DNA of 64,000 nt from Neorhodopirellula lusitana (GTDB taxonomy: Bacteria; Planctomycetota; Planctomycetia; Pirellulales; Pirellulaceae): the NCBI RefSeq assembly GCF_900182915.1, contig NZ_FXUG01000009.1, positions 248,001 to 312,000 of the forward strand. The letters are read 5' to 3'. Positions 53,347 to 62,825 of the stretch are shown piece after piece (the stretch's first letter is position 1; each line of letters starts with the position of its first letter). The position numbers and the translations under genes are program-made. The notes under the pieces were generated by a model. It worked only from the letters and a program-made list of their open reading frames with translations, had not been told where the DNA came from and did not search any database.

Positions 53347-56300
53347 TAAAGACTCTCCGACGATGACAACGTTCGATTCAGACTCGGCTTACCCACCGAC
53401 TTTGCAACACCGTCCGTACGTTGAATCAAACCCAGCCCCTGCAACCGGGAAGCCCCCAGTTGCAACAGACCTAAATCCGCAGGCGGGCAAACGATTCCCA
53501 GCGACGAAAGTTCAGCCGTCGTCTGGGTGCAATCCAGCCGCTGCACCAGCCCGCCGGCTTGCTCTGGGCTAGCAACTGGCTCCAAGTCCGCCGCTTCCGC
53601 TTGTCCACTTAGCTCGCTGCCGAACTTCAACATCTCCGCCATCAAGCCAGCACCCGTATCATCCCCACCGAGAGACTCGCCCCACTGCACCAACCGACCG
53701 TGCCAATCCGAAGGAGTCATGATTTCGACGGCCAATTCTGATTGCAACAGCCAGTCCCGCAGAACACTCGTTTGGAATGGGACCGGATTCGTCAGGTGAT
53801 ACGTGCCACCCAAACTCTCGCGTCGTTGCGACAGGCTCACAATCGAACGACTGACAAAATCAACCGGTGTCGCGTCCAATTCAACATCATTCATCGGAGC
53901 CGCCCCCAATTGAACGCACATCAAAATGGCGGCGTGGAATAGGTCATCTTCATTGCCGATACCCGTGCGGCTATCGCCGGTAATATGCCCTGGCCGATAG
54001 ATTGTCACCGGAACACCTCGACGTCGAGCTTCCGCCATCAACGACTCGCCAACCCATTTGGTTTGCGAATAGCCGTAGAACAAGTCCTCGCACGCCGGCA
54101 ACGGCTCTGATTCAGAAACCACAATCTCGCGTCGTTCCGATGTCGCATGCACTGTGTAAGTGGACACAAAATGAACGGGTTTGATGCTTCCCTGGCAAGC
54201 CAATCGCAACACTTCCTGGGTGCCGCACACATTCGTTGCCCGCAATGCCTCGTAGGGCTGCAACAGGTTCACGTCGGCTCCATTGTGGTACACAACGTCG
54301 ACGCAGCCAGCTAACTCATCAAACCGTTCTGGTGAAAGCCCCAAGAACGGTGACGCCAAATCACCCAACACGATATCGACCCGGTCCGCCACTTCGTCGG
54401 CAGCAAGACCGTAACGACCAAGATTCGACACAATCCGCTGCTTCGCCGAGCCCAGGTCTTCAGCGCGGACCAAACAAGTGACCCGGCCTTTCGTCTGGAG
54501 CAACAACTCACTCAACAGGTGAGCCCCCAAGAAGCCAGTCGCACCGGTCAAGAACGCGTTCGTTGGGAACAAAGCCGTCAGCCGATCGTCGCTCCATGGA
54601 TTCCCGAACTCGATGTCCTCGTCCAATTGAGCATCCGCAGTGAAGTCCGACGTCGACAAGGTTGATTCTGATAAGGAATCAGCCGACGTTGCCTCGCCGC
54701 CATCTTGATCCGCTCCCGTCATCGATGCCAAAAACAGTTCCGTCAATTGATTGATGCTCGGTCCCGACAACAATCGACTCATCGGCACCTTCGATGCGAA
54801 CTCCGATTCAATCCGATTGACCAACTCCACCGCCATCAAGGAATCCAGCCCCAATCGAATCAGCGACACATCCGTATCGATCTCCCCTGATGCGATTCCA
54901 AAAACGCCGGCGACTTGTTCCAACAAGAACTGCCGCATGATCTCAGGCCGCTGTTCAGAAGACGCTTTCAGCAAGCGTTTTTGCAGGTTCCCACCGCCAC
55001 GTGCGTCGCAATCGCCACGCCGAATATCATCGAAATAGGGCCCCGCGACCTTGATCTGACCGGATCGGCCGACTTGGCTCCAATCGATCCCGGCAACCCC
55101 GACCACATCGGTCTGATGCAGCACCAATTCGCCTAAGGCGCGAAAGGCATCGCCCAAGTTCAAAGTCGGGAACCCGGTGTTCTTCAGGAACTCCGCCGTC
55201 GCTTGATTGCGATGGACAAACCCGGCCCCGTCGATGGCACTCCAGTTGACCGACAAAGCCGGTAATCCCGCGGCCCGGCGATGCTGAGCCAGCGTGTTCA
55301 GGAACTCATTGCCAGCGTTGTAGTGCGACTGACGAACCGCTCCCATCAAAGTGGACACCGACGAGAACAACATGAAGTGCTCCAGCGGGATGCCTTGCGT
55401 CAACTCGTGCAGGTTCCACGCACCGATCAACTTCGGGTGCAAGACGCGATCAAAACGCTCCGTATCCATCTCTGTGACAAAGTCATCATCAATCACCATC
55501 GCAGCATGCACGACGCCACGCAGTGGACATGCCGAAGCCTGGATCGATTCGATCACCGTCGCCACGTCCTGACGTTGGGTCACATCGCCACGAGCATCCA
55601 CCACCTCGATGCCGTCTTGCCGCATCCGATCGATTTCCACAGCGGTAGTCTCATCCGGTCCACTGCGGCTCATCAACACCAAGGAACGAACGCCTTGCCG
55701 AGCTAGCCATTTGGCCGTTTCAAACCCGAAGCCCCCCGCACCACCCGTCACCAAGAACGTTCCGTCGCCACTAAATAGATGTCCGTCTTCGGTACACCTT
55801 CCCACTTGAAGCGGAGTATTCGATCCACCAACACGATCGCCACCAAATTCCTGGGCGCAGTCACTGGCTAACTCGTCACCGATCGCCAAAACATTCTTCC
55901 CAATATGTTCACCCTTCGCCATCATGCGGAACGCGTCAACGACCTCCGCGGCCGGGAACACTTGATGCGTCAGCGGTCGATAGTGCCCAGCATCCAAGCG
56001 AGCGTTCAAGTCGGTCAATAAACCGGCGACCGAATCAGGACGATCGACAATGCACTGAGACAAATCAATCACGTGGAACGACAGGTTGTTCTTCAGCGCC
56101 GCCAACCCCAACGGGCTGTTTCCGTAGATGTCCGCCTTGCCAATTTCCAGGAAACGCCCAAACGGAGCCAACACAGAAAGACTCTTAGGAATGAACTCAC
56201 CGGCCAGCGAATTCAGCACCGCGTCGACGCCGCGACCGCCGGTCAATTCCATCATCTGGTCAGCGAACTCATACGTCCGCGAATCCATCACGTGCCGCAC

Positions 56301-59300
56301 GCCCAGTTCTAGCAACAAGTCTCGCTTCGCCGGCGATCCAGCCGTTGCGTAGACTTCCAAGCCCAAGTGAGCCGCCACCTGGATCGCAGCTTGCCCGACA
56401 CCTCCGGCGGCCGCGTGAATCAACACGCTTTCACCCGACCGCATCCGAGCCAAGTGATCCAGTGCGAACTGAGCCGTCAGGAACACCGTCGGCAATGTCG
56501 CCGCCTCGGTCATGGAGACGCCATTGGGGCATCGCATTACCAGTCGGCGGTCCGTGATCACATGCGAACGGAACGCCCATGGAGCGATACCCACCACGCG
56601 ATCACCGGCCGCAAGATCCTTCACCGCCGAGCCGACACGCTCGACGACTCCAGCAATGTCGTCACCGAACCACAGCCGATCCGGCGGATTGCCTGGATAG
56701 ATCGCCAGAGCCTTCATCACGTCACGAAAATTGATCCCGCCCGCCATCACGCGAACTTCCACGTCACCGGGACCAAGCTCACCACGCCGCGTTTCATTCC
56801 AAGACAAGTTCTCCAACACACCCGGACGCCGCGTCTGCAATCGATACGCTGGTCGCGAATTCACGACTTCCTGAACACGCGGTTTCAACTGACTCAGTGG
56901 CAGTCGTTGCAAACGCGATACAAAACGACGCCCATCACGGTAAGCAACATCCCGTTCGTTCTGGCAAAGTTTGATTTCACAAACGAGATCGTCAATTAAC
57001 TCCCTGAACGGTTCCCCCGACTCGGCCACCGTTGCCGCAGGCAGATCGATCGTGGTCAACCCGCGAAGTGGCATCTCATTCTTGATCACGCCACTGAACC
57101 CCGTGATCGAAGACGCGGCCAACCCGCTCACTCGATCCGACGTTGTCACCGACCGACCGTCACGCGTCACAAAGTAAATACTCGATCGAGCGATCAGGTC
57201 CAAATCATCAATCGCTTGGATCATCGTGCGTCCAGTCGCAACACCCCAACGCTGAGCTTCAAGCAAGTCGCTAACCATCCCAGTCGGATCATTGGTCGTT
57301 GCCGAACTCGCTTCACTACTTACCACACTGTCGAGACTCCAGCCGTGCACGAACACGCATTCACTAGCGGGATTGATCGCCAAACTTGCCAGCACATTCT
57401 TGAACTCTTCGCGGCTTCCTTCGGCGACCGTAAACGTGAACTCGTCTTCGCGACCAAACTCATCACCGCGTTTCAAGACAACCGCCGTCCGCCCATCATC
57501 GCGAATTCGATCAGCCATTCGTTCGACCATCCCGCCACAATCCGCCAACAACACATTAACCACCGCACTCGCATCAACGAGTTCACTGGCAACGTCACTG
57601 GTTTTTTCATCGACGGGATCAACAGCCGGTTCCGCTTCCAAATCCGATGTTCGCTGGGCCAACAAAACCGATAAATCCGATCGGCCGGCCTCGTTCGTAT
57701 TCGACAGCACTCCAACGTCGCTGAAGCCATTCTCTTCCAACAATTGCTTCCACGCCGCTTGCCCCAAAATGGGTGACCGGGGCCGCAGGTCATAATCATC
57801 GAATCGCCACCAACCGGACAACAAACCAAATACGTTGTCGTTGGCCGCGTCCTGTTCAGTGATTTCATGCACCAACAATGCTCCGTCGTCGGCCAGACAG
57901 CGACGCAAATTCCCGATCGTTTGCCGCAGGTCTCGCGTTGCGTGCAAAACGTTCGCCGCGATCACCAAGTCAAAACCGGACTCCTGAATCGATTGTCCCT
58001 TCGGTTCTTGCTCAATATCGAAAACAGCAAAACGAACATCGACCTCTGAACGAATTCGAGTCCGCGCCGCTGACACGAACGCGGGACTGACATCCGTGAA
58101 GAGGTACTCCACCGGCGCAGACTTGCCCGAATCCCCAGACTCTTCAATCCGGACAGATGCCTTTTCGATCGATTCCAAGACCGCATCGGTCATCGCTCCA
58201 GTACCGCCACCCACTTCCAAAACGCGTAGCACCCGACGTTCCGGCAAGCCGTCAATCAACTGATCAACCGTTGCGGCCACCAGTTCACGATAAGCCGCCA
58301 AATCCGGGCTGTCGGTGTAGAAGCGAGTCAGCGTTGCGTTGGATCCACCAGGGAACATGCGTTCGATCGCACTGACCCGGCCCGACAAAATGTCAGCCAT
58401 CGCTGGCATCGTGGCATGCAACAATTGGATGTCCGGCGAGGCATCCGGAAACGCATCCGCCAGCTCCGCAAGTCGTTCGAGCACATCCATGGATTGCAGT
58501 TCACGGACCACCGTCCAAGTTGGATTCGCATCCGCAGCGTCTCTCGCATCCGAACGCTGCAAACATCCCGCGTCAGCCAGATCATGCAACTGCGAGGCAA
58601 CCAAATCGTGATACTCATCGACGAACACATTGGTCGACAACAGATCGGACGTCGTGAACCGTTCGCCCACTCGCCAACCAAACCGACTGCCCCAGCCCAG
58701 CTGAATCCAGGCGGTTTGAATCGAACCCACAATCAACGAACGCATCGCTGGAATGGTATTGCCGAGATACTCGTCCAGGCGACGAGCCCTTCTCGCATCG
58801 GCCTGACTCGGCGAGAGCGATTCGAGCCAGTGCTGGGAACTCGGGAAGCCGCAGGAACCCTCCACACGGGTCCCCGGCAATCGCCGCTCTTTCCACCCCA
58901 CGGTCAACAACAAATCTTCGTTGATACCGCCCGAAGTTCCATTGCCACTGGCTGAATTGCTGAGCCCAGTTCCCACCGCACCGTTTCGCTCTTCCGTGTT
59001 GGGCGTTGCCTTGACACAGAACCCTCGAATGTCGGCCAACGGACGGCCTGCGTCATCGGTGACATCAATGTCACAACGAATCAAATCGTTTTCAAAGGTC
59101 CAGTTCTTGGCGATCGCGAACAATTTGGCAACGTCGACATCGCCCCACAACCGAACACGGCCGATCGACTCCGGCAAGTAAAACTGACCATCATCCGTAC
59201 TGCCATCACGCTGAGCACCTGGATCTCCGCCGCCAGTCGGGCGCAAAGCCGCTTGGAAACACGCATCCAACACCGCGGGATGGAACTGAGTTCCATCCGA

Positions 59301-62300
59301 ACGATCCGCCAGTTGTCGCAAAGACTCCGGCACGGCAATCTCGGCGATCGAGTACTCCTCGGCATGCCACAACTGTTGAATCAACGAGAAATGCTCGCCA
59401 AAACCGTAACCCTTCGCACGCAACATTTGGTACAGCGACTCGTGGTCAACCGGACTGTCGCAACATTGTTTCAATGCATGAAGATCTTGGGTTTCCGGCT
59501 GACTGTTGACCGGGTTGGGAACCAAACGACACCGACCATGCAATTCCCAATTGACGCTATCGGTCGAACTATAAATCTCGACCTGGCGTCGCCCTTCCTC
59601 CATGACGACCTGCAATTGCGTGATCAAATCGGACGGTACAAACAGAGCCGCCAATAACTCAATGTCTTCCACTCGAAAACGCTGATCCGGATAGAGCGTC
59701 GCCGCGACGGCCAGCCCGATTTCGGCGTAACCCGACGCCGGGAACAAGATCCCATCCCAAACCTGGTGATCCTTCAAGTAGATCAGCGTGGCAGGATCCA
59801 GCGTGGTTTGCCAAGTCGGCTTCGCGGTCGCCATTCGAGTCCAAAGCAACGGGTGATCAGGCCGTGTCCGGTTGGTCAATCGTTTGGCGGAGTCAAGCCA
59901 ATGCGGTTTGTGATTCCAGGCATACGACGGTTGCCGCACATACTGACCGTGCGACTGATTGATCGCACGCCAATTCAGTTTCGATACGCCAGCATTGTTC
60001 GGACTCGCATCAGCTGTCGCGGTATTTCCATCGCCCGACTTCTCAATCACTCGATCAACATGCAGACGCGATAGGTTCACCGCCAAAGACGTCGAAGCGT
60101 CATGGTCGCGAGCAATCGAATGCAACACGCTCGTCGATTCGGCCTCAATCCGTTCGGATGCATCCAAGATCGATTCCAGTGAACTGCGCATCGCCGGATG
60201 CGGCCCTACTTCCAGAAACGCTTGCCCGCCCATTTCAATGGCAGTTTCGATGGCGTCCGCAAATTGCACCGGTTTCCGAACGTTTTGCCACCAATATTCC
60301 GCTGACATTTCCGCCGTGTCTTGAATCGTCCCGGTGACGCTGGAGATCATGGGAATCGAGCTTCTCGCCGGCGTTAAGTCCTGCAGCGCCAATCGCAAAT
60401 CCGATTCAATCACGTCCATTTGGTGCGTGTGGAACGCGTAGTCCAACTTCAACGAACGGACAAACAGATCGTCGCCGGCCAGCTCAGTAACGATCTCTTC
60501 CATCGCCGAAGTATCGCCACCGATCGTGACCAACGAAGGGCTATTGACCGCCGTCACGGCGACCTGGCCCTCATAGCCAGCGATCCGGCGTTGGGCTTCC
60601 TCCAGGCTAACCCCCACCGCCGCCATGCGTCCGCGCCCCGAAGTGGTCGCCTGCAAACGACTGCGGTGGTAAACCAATCGCACCGCCGACGCCAAGTCAT
60701 AAACGCCCGCAGCCCATGCGGCGGCGACTTCGCCCACGCTATGGCCGACCACACACGCAGGAACAACACCCCAAGATCGCCAAAGTCGAACCAAGGCAAC
60801 TTGAATCGCAAAGATAGCCGGCTGCGCCACACTGGTTTCATCGATCCGACCGTCCGAGTCATCATGCATCGCTGCCATCAGCGACCAACCACTCAGCGGT
60901 TGAAACAGGTCATCGATTTCCTCGATCGTGTCTCGCACGATCGGCTCCGCTTCCATCAGGTCACGCCCCATCCCCATCCACTGGGAACCTTGGCCTGTGA
61001 AGACCATCACGGGTCCGTTGATCTGATGCTCCAGCGCAGGAGTTGGTGACTCCGAAATATCGGCACTGGACCGACTCACAACAATCCCACTCAGCTCCGG
61101 CGCGACCGACGAGGAAGATGCACTTTCGCTGGCCGCCAACCAATCTGTAATCCGTGACTTCAGCTGCATCGCGTCCTCGCCGATGACCACCATGCGTTCG
61201 GAATGCTGCTCCCTACGCTCAGCCGCCGAGGTGCAGAAATCACGTAACTCGCTGGCAACTTTGGCACCGGCGACCTTGGCCCCGGCCACGTCTGACAGCG
61301 CTCGGCGATAGGCCTTCGCAGTCAACCTCAACGCGCTCGCATCACGCGCCGACAGCGGCAACAACAGCGGTCGTCGAGTGTTTGAAACTGCAAGTTGGCC
61401 GCCGGCTTCATTCCCCTTGTTCTCTAGCGGATCCGCATCAACACCGCGTAGCTTCTCCTTCCCTTCAGGTATCGCAATCGCCTGCAAGACAACGTGTGCA
61501 TTCGTGCCACCAAAACCAAACGAGTTGACGCCCACAATCGGCCGTGTCTCCGCGGTCGCCTGTTCTCCGCTCACTCGAATCGGCGCGTTTTCGTCAACGA
61601 TCTGAAGCCGATGTTCCGCCAATGGAATGTTCGCGTTGACTGATTTAAAATGGGCGTTGGCCGGAATCTGGCCTCGCTGGAGCACCAACGCAGCCTTGAT
61701 CATCCCCGCGATTCCGGACGCCGATTCCAGGTGCCCCAAGTTCGTTTTGATTGAGCCGATCAACAACGGTTCATCGTCCGGTCGCCCCTCGCGGAACACT
61801 TCGCCCAATGCAGCGGTCTCAATCGGATCTCCCACGGGGGTTCCGGTGCCATGAGCCTCCACATACGAAACGTCCGCAGGGTTCACGCCCGCGTCACGAT
61901 ACGCTTCGCGCAGCATGCTGGCTTGGCCCGCCGATGAAGGAACCGTCATTGATGACGTGTGACCATCTTGATTCACACCACACCCACGAATTACCGCATA
62001 GATCGGATCTCCGTCTTCGATCGCCGTCGCCAATGGCTTCAGCAACATCAGCCCCGCACCTTCGCTGCGAACGTACCCATCACCGCGATCATCGAACGCG
62101 AAACACGCACCCGTTGGTGAGAGCATCGACGCTTTGCTAAACCCGATGCTCGCGTTGGGAAGCAACAGCGCATTGACGCCACCGGCCAATGCCGCCGAAC
62201 AACGTCCCGCCCGAATCGACTCCACCGCCATCGCGATCGCCACCAGTGCCGACGAACAAGCCGTGTCCACTGTCAGGCTCGGCCCACACAAATCCAACAG

Positions 62301-62825
62301 GTACGAAATGCGATTAGAAAGAATGCTGCTCGTCGCCCCTGTGTTCGTGTGAACATCGATCAGTTCCGGAGCATCCAGTTGCAGCGTGCCGTAATCGTGG
62401 CTCGACGCACCCACGTACACGCCAACCTGCTCACCCCGCAAACGGCTCGGCGCGATCCCCGCATCCTCAATCGCCTCCCAAGCGGTTTCCAGCAGCCAGC
62501 GTTGCTGAGGATCCATCCGCGCCGCCTCACGAGGCGAAATCCCCCAAAAACCCGCGTCAAACTCCTTCAACTGAGACACAAAACCACCGCGACGACTCAG
62601 CACCCGCCCCTTGGCCGCGGCATCCGCGTGATGGAACCGATCCAGATCCCATCGATCCGCCGGCACATCCTGCAGCGCATCCTGCCCCGAAATCAACAGA
62701 TCCCACAACGCCTCAACATCATGGATCCCACCGGGCAATCGGCACCCAATCCCGACAATCGCCACCGAATCCCCAGACGGTTGGCTCAGCGGTTCACTCT
62801 CTTCTTGAGCCATGAACAGATACAT
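53346..62825 (-). CDS. Highly reducing type I polyketide synthase with terminal thioester reductase
   Basis: A 3159-residue single-module synthase. KS: about 18-450, catalytic Cys190 in VDTACSSA, His325 and His365. AT: about 605-900, GHSVGE with Ser696 and YAFH, nearer the malonyl type. DH: about 990-1270, His1020 and Asp1187. C-methyltransferase: about 1500-1700, LEVGGGTG at 1537. A structural KR part lies at 1740-1990. ER: about 2000-2320, HAAAGGVGQAA. KR: about 2355-2560, TGGAGGFG and Tyr2502. ACP: about 2625-2700, LGLDSLM with Ser2662. Thioester reductase: about 2757-3010, TGATGFLG, Tyr2919 and Lys2923. This is the order of fungal-like highly reducing iterative synthases, plus reductive release as aldehyde or alcohol. 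The ATG at 62813 (residue 5) is better spaced from the AGGA site than 62825. Confidence 0.95.
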   Translation of the reverse strand: MYLFMAQEESEPLSQPSGDSVAIVGIGCRLPGGIHDVEALWDLLISGQDALQDVPADRWDLDRFHHADAAAKGRVLSRRGGFVSQLKEFDAGFWGISPREAARMDPQQRWLLETAWEAIEDAGIAPSRLRGEQVGVYVGASSHDYGTLQLDAPELIDVHTNTGATSSILSNRISYLLDLCGPSLTVDTACSSALVAIAMAVESIRAGRCSAALAGGVNALLLPNASIGFSKASMLSPTGACFAFDDRGDGYVRSEGAGLMLLKPLATAIEDGDPIYAVIRGCGVNQDGHTSSMTVPSSAGQASMLREAYRDAGVNPADVSYVEAHGTGTPVGDPIETAALGEVFREGRPDDEPLLIGSIKTNLGHLESASGIAGMIKAALVLQRGQIPANAHFKSVNANIPLAEHRLQIVDENAPIRVSGEQATAETRPIVGVNSFGFGGTNAHVVLQAIAIPEGKEKLRGVDADPLENKGNEAGGQLAVSNTRRPLLLPLSARDASALRLTAKAYRRALSDVAGAKVAGAKVASELRDFCTSAAERREQHSERMVVIGEDAMQLKSRITDWLAASESASSSSVAPELSGIVVSRSSADISESPTPALEHQINGPVMVFTGQGSQWMGMGRDLMEAEPIVRDTIEEIDDLFQPLSGWSLMAAMHDDSDGRIDETSVAQPAIFAIQVALVRLWRSWGVVPACVVGHSVGEVAAAWAAGVYDLASAVRLVYHRSRLQATTSGRGRMAAVGVSLEEAQRRIAGYEGQVAVTAVNSPSLVTIGGDTSAMEEIVTELAGDDLFVRSLKLDYAFHTHQMDVIESDLRLALQDLTPARSSIPMISSVTGTIQDTAEMSAEYWWQNVRKPVQFADAIETAIEMGGQAFLEVGPHPAMRSSLESILDASERIEAESTSVLHSIARDHDASTSLAVNLSRLHVDRVIEKSGDGNTATADASPNNAGVSKLNWRAINQSHGQYVRQPSYAWNHKPHWLDSAKRLTNRTRPDHPLLWTRMATAKPTWQTTLDPATLIYLKDHQVWDGILFPASGYAEIGLAVAATLYPDQRFRVEDIELLAALFVPSDLITQLQVVMEEGRRQVEIYSSTDSVNWELHGRCRLVPNPVNSQPETQDLHALKQCCDSPVDHESLYQMLRAKGYGFGEHFSLIQQLWHAEEYSIAEIAVPESLRQLADRSDGTQFHPAVLDACFQAALRPTGGGDPGAQRDGSTDDGQFYLPESIGRVRLWGDVDVAKLFAIAKNWTFENDLIRCDIDVTDDAGRPLADIRGFCVKATPNTEERNGAVGTGLSNSASGNGTSGGINEDLLLTVGWKERRLPGTRVEGSCGFPSSQHWLESLSPSQADARRARRLDEYLGNTIPAMRSLIVGSIQTAWIQLGWGSRFGWRVGERFTTSDLLSTNVFVDEYHDLVASQLHDLADAGCLQRSDARDAADANPTWTVVRELQSMDVLERLAELADAFPDASPDIQLLHATMPAMADILSGRVSAIERMFPGGSNATLTRFYTDSPDLAAYRELVAATVDQLIDGLPERRVLRVLEVGGGTGAMTDAVLESIEKASVRIEESGDSGKSAPVEYLFTDVSPAFVSAARTRIRSEVDVRFAVFDIEQEPKGQSIQESGFDLVIAANVLHATRDLRQTIGNLRRCLADDGALLVHEITEQDAANDNVFGLLSGWWRFDDYDLRPRSPILGQAAWKQLLEENGFSDVGVLSNTNEAGRSDLSVLLAQRTSDLEAEPAVDPVDEKTSDVASELVDASAVVNVLLADCGGMVERMADRIRDDGRTAVVLKRGDEFGREDEFTFTVAEGSREEFKNVLASLAINPASECVFVHGWSLDSVVSSEASSATTNDPTGMVSDLLEAQRWGVATGRTMIQAIDDLDLIARSSIYFVTRDGRSVTTSDRVSGLAASSITGFSGVIKNEMPLRGLTTIDLPAATVAESGEPFRELIDDLVCEIKLCQNERDVAYRDGRRFVSRLQRLPLSQLKPRVQEVVNSRPAYRLQTRRPGVLENLSWNETRRGELGPGDVEVRVMAGGINFRDVMKALAIYPGNPPDRLWFGDDIAGVVERVGSAVKDLAAGDRVVGIAPWAFRSHVITDRRLVMRCPNGVSMTEAATLPTVFLTAQFALDHLARMRSGESVLIHAAAGGVGQAAIQVAAHLGLEVYATAGSPAKRDLLLELGVRHVMDSRTYEFADQMMELTGGRGVDAVLNSLAGEFIPKSLSVLAPFGRFLEIGKADIYGNSPLGLAALKNNLSFHVIDLSQCIVDRPDSVAGLLTDLNARLDAGHYRPLTHQVFPAAEVVDAFRMMAKGEHIGKNVLAIGDELASDCAQEFGGDRVGGSNTPLQVGRCTEDGHLFSGDGTFLVTGGAGGFGFETAKWLARQGVRSLVLMSRSGPDETTAVEIDRMRQDGIEVVDARGDVTQRQDVATVIESIQASACPLRGVVHAAMVIDDDFVTEMDTERFDRVLHPKLIGAWNLHELTQGIPLEHFMLFSSVSTLMGAVRQSHYNAGNEFLNTLAQHRRAAGLPALSVNWSAIDGAGFVHRNQATAEFLKNTGFPTLNLGDAFRALGELVLHQTDVVGVAGIDWSQVGRSGQIKVAGPYFDDIRRGDCDARGGGNLQKRLLKASSEQRPEIMRQFLLEQVAGVFGIASGEIDTDVSLIRLGLDSLMAVELVNRIESEFASKVPMSRLLSGPSINQLTELFLASMTGADQDGGEATSADSLSESTLSTSDFTADAQLDEDIEFGNPWSDDRLTALFPTNAFLTGATGFLGAHLLSELLLQTKGRVTCLVRAEDLGSAKQRIVSNLGRYGLAADEVADRVDIVLGDLASPFLGLSPERFDELAGCVDVVYHNGADVNLLQPYEALRATNVCGTQEVLRLACQGSIKPVHFVSTYTVHATSERREIVVSESEPLPACEDLFYGYSQTKWVGESLMAEARRRGVPVTIYRPGHITGDSRTGIGNEDDLFHAAILMCVQLGAAPMNDVELDATPVDFVSRSIVSLSQRRESLGGTYHLTNPVPFQTSVLRDWLLQSELAVEIMTPSDWHGRLVQWGESLGGDDTGAGLMAEMLKFGSELSGQAEAADLEPVASPEQAGGLVQRLDCTQTTAELSSLGIVCPPADLGLLQLGASRLQGLGLIQRTDGVAKSVGKPSLNRTLSSSESL

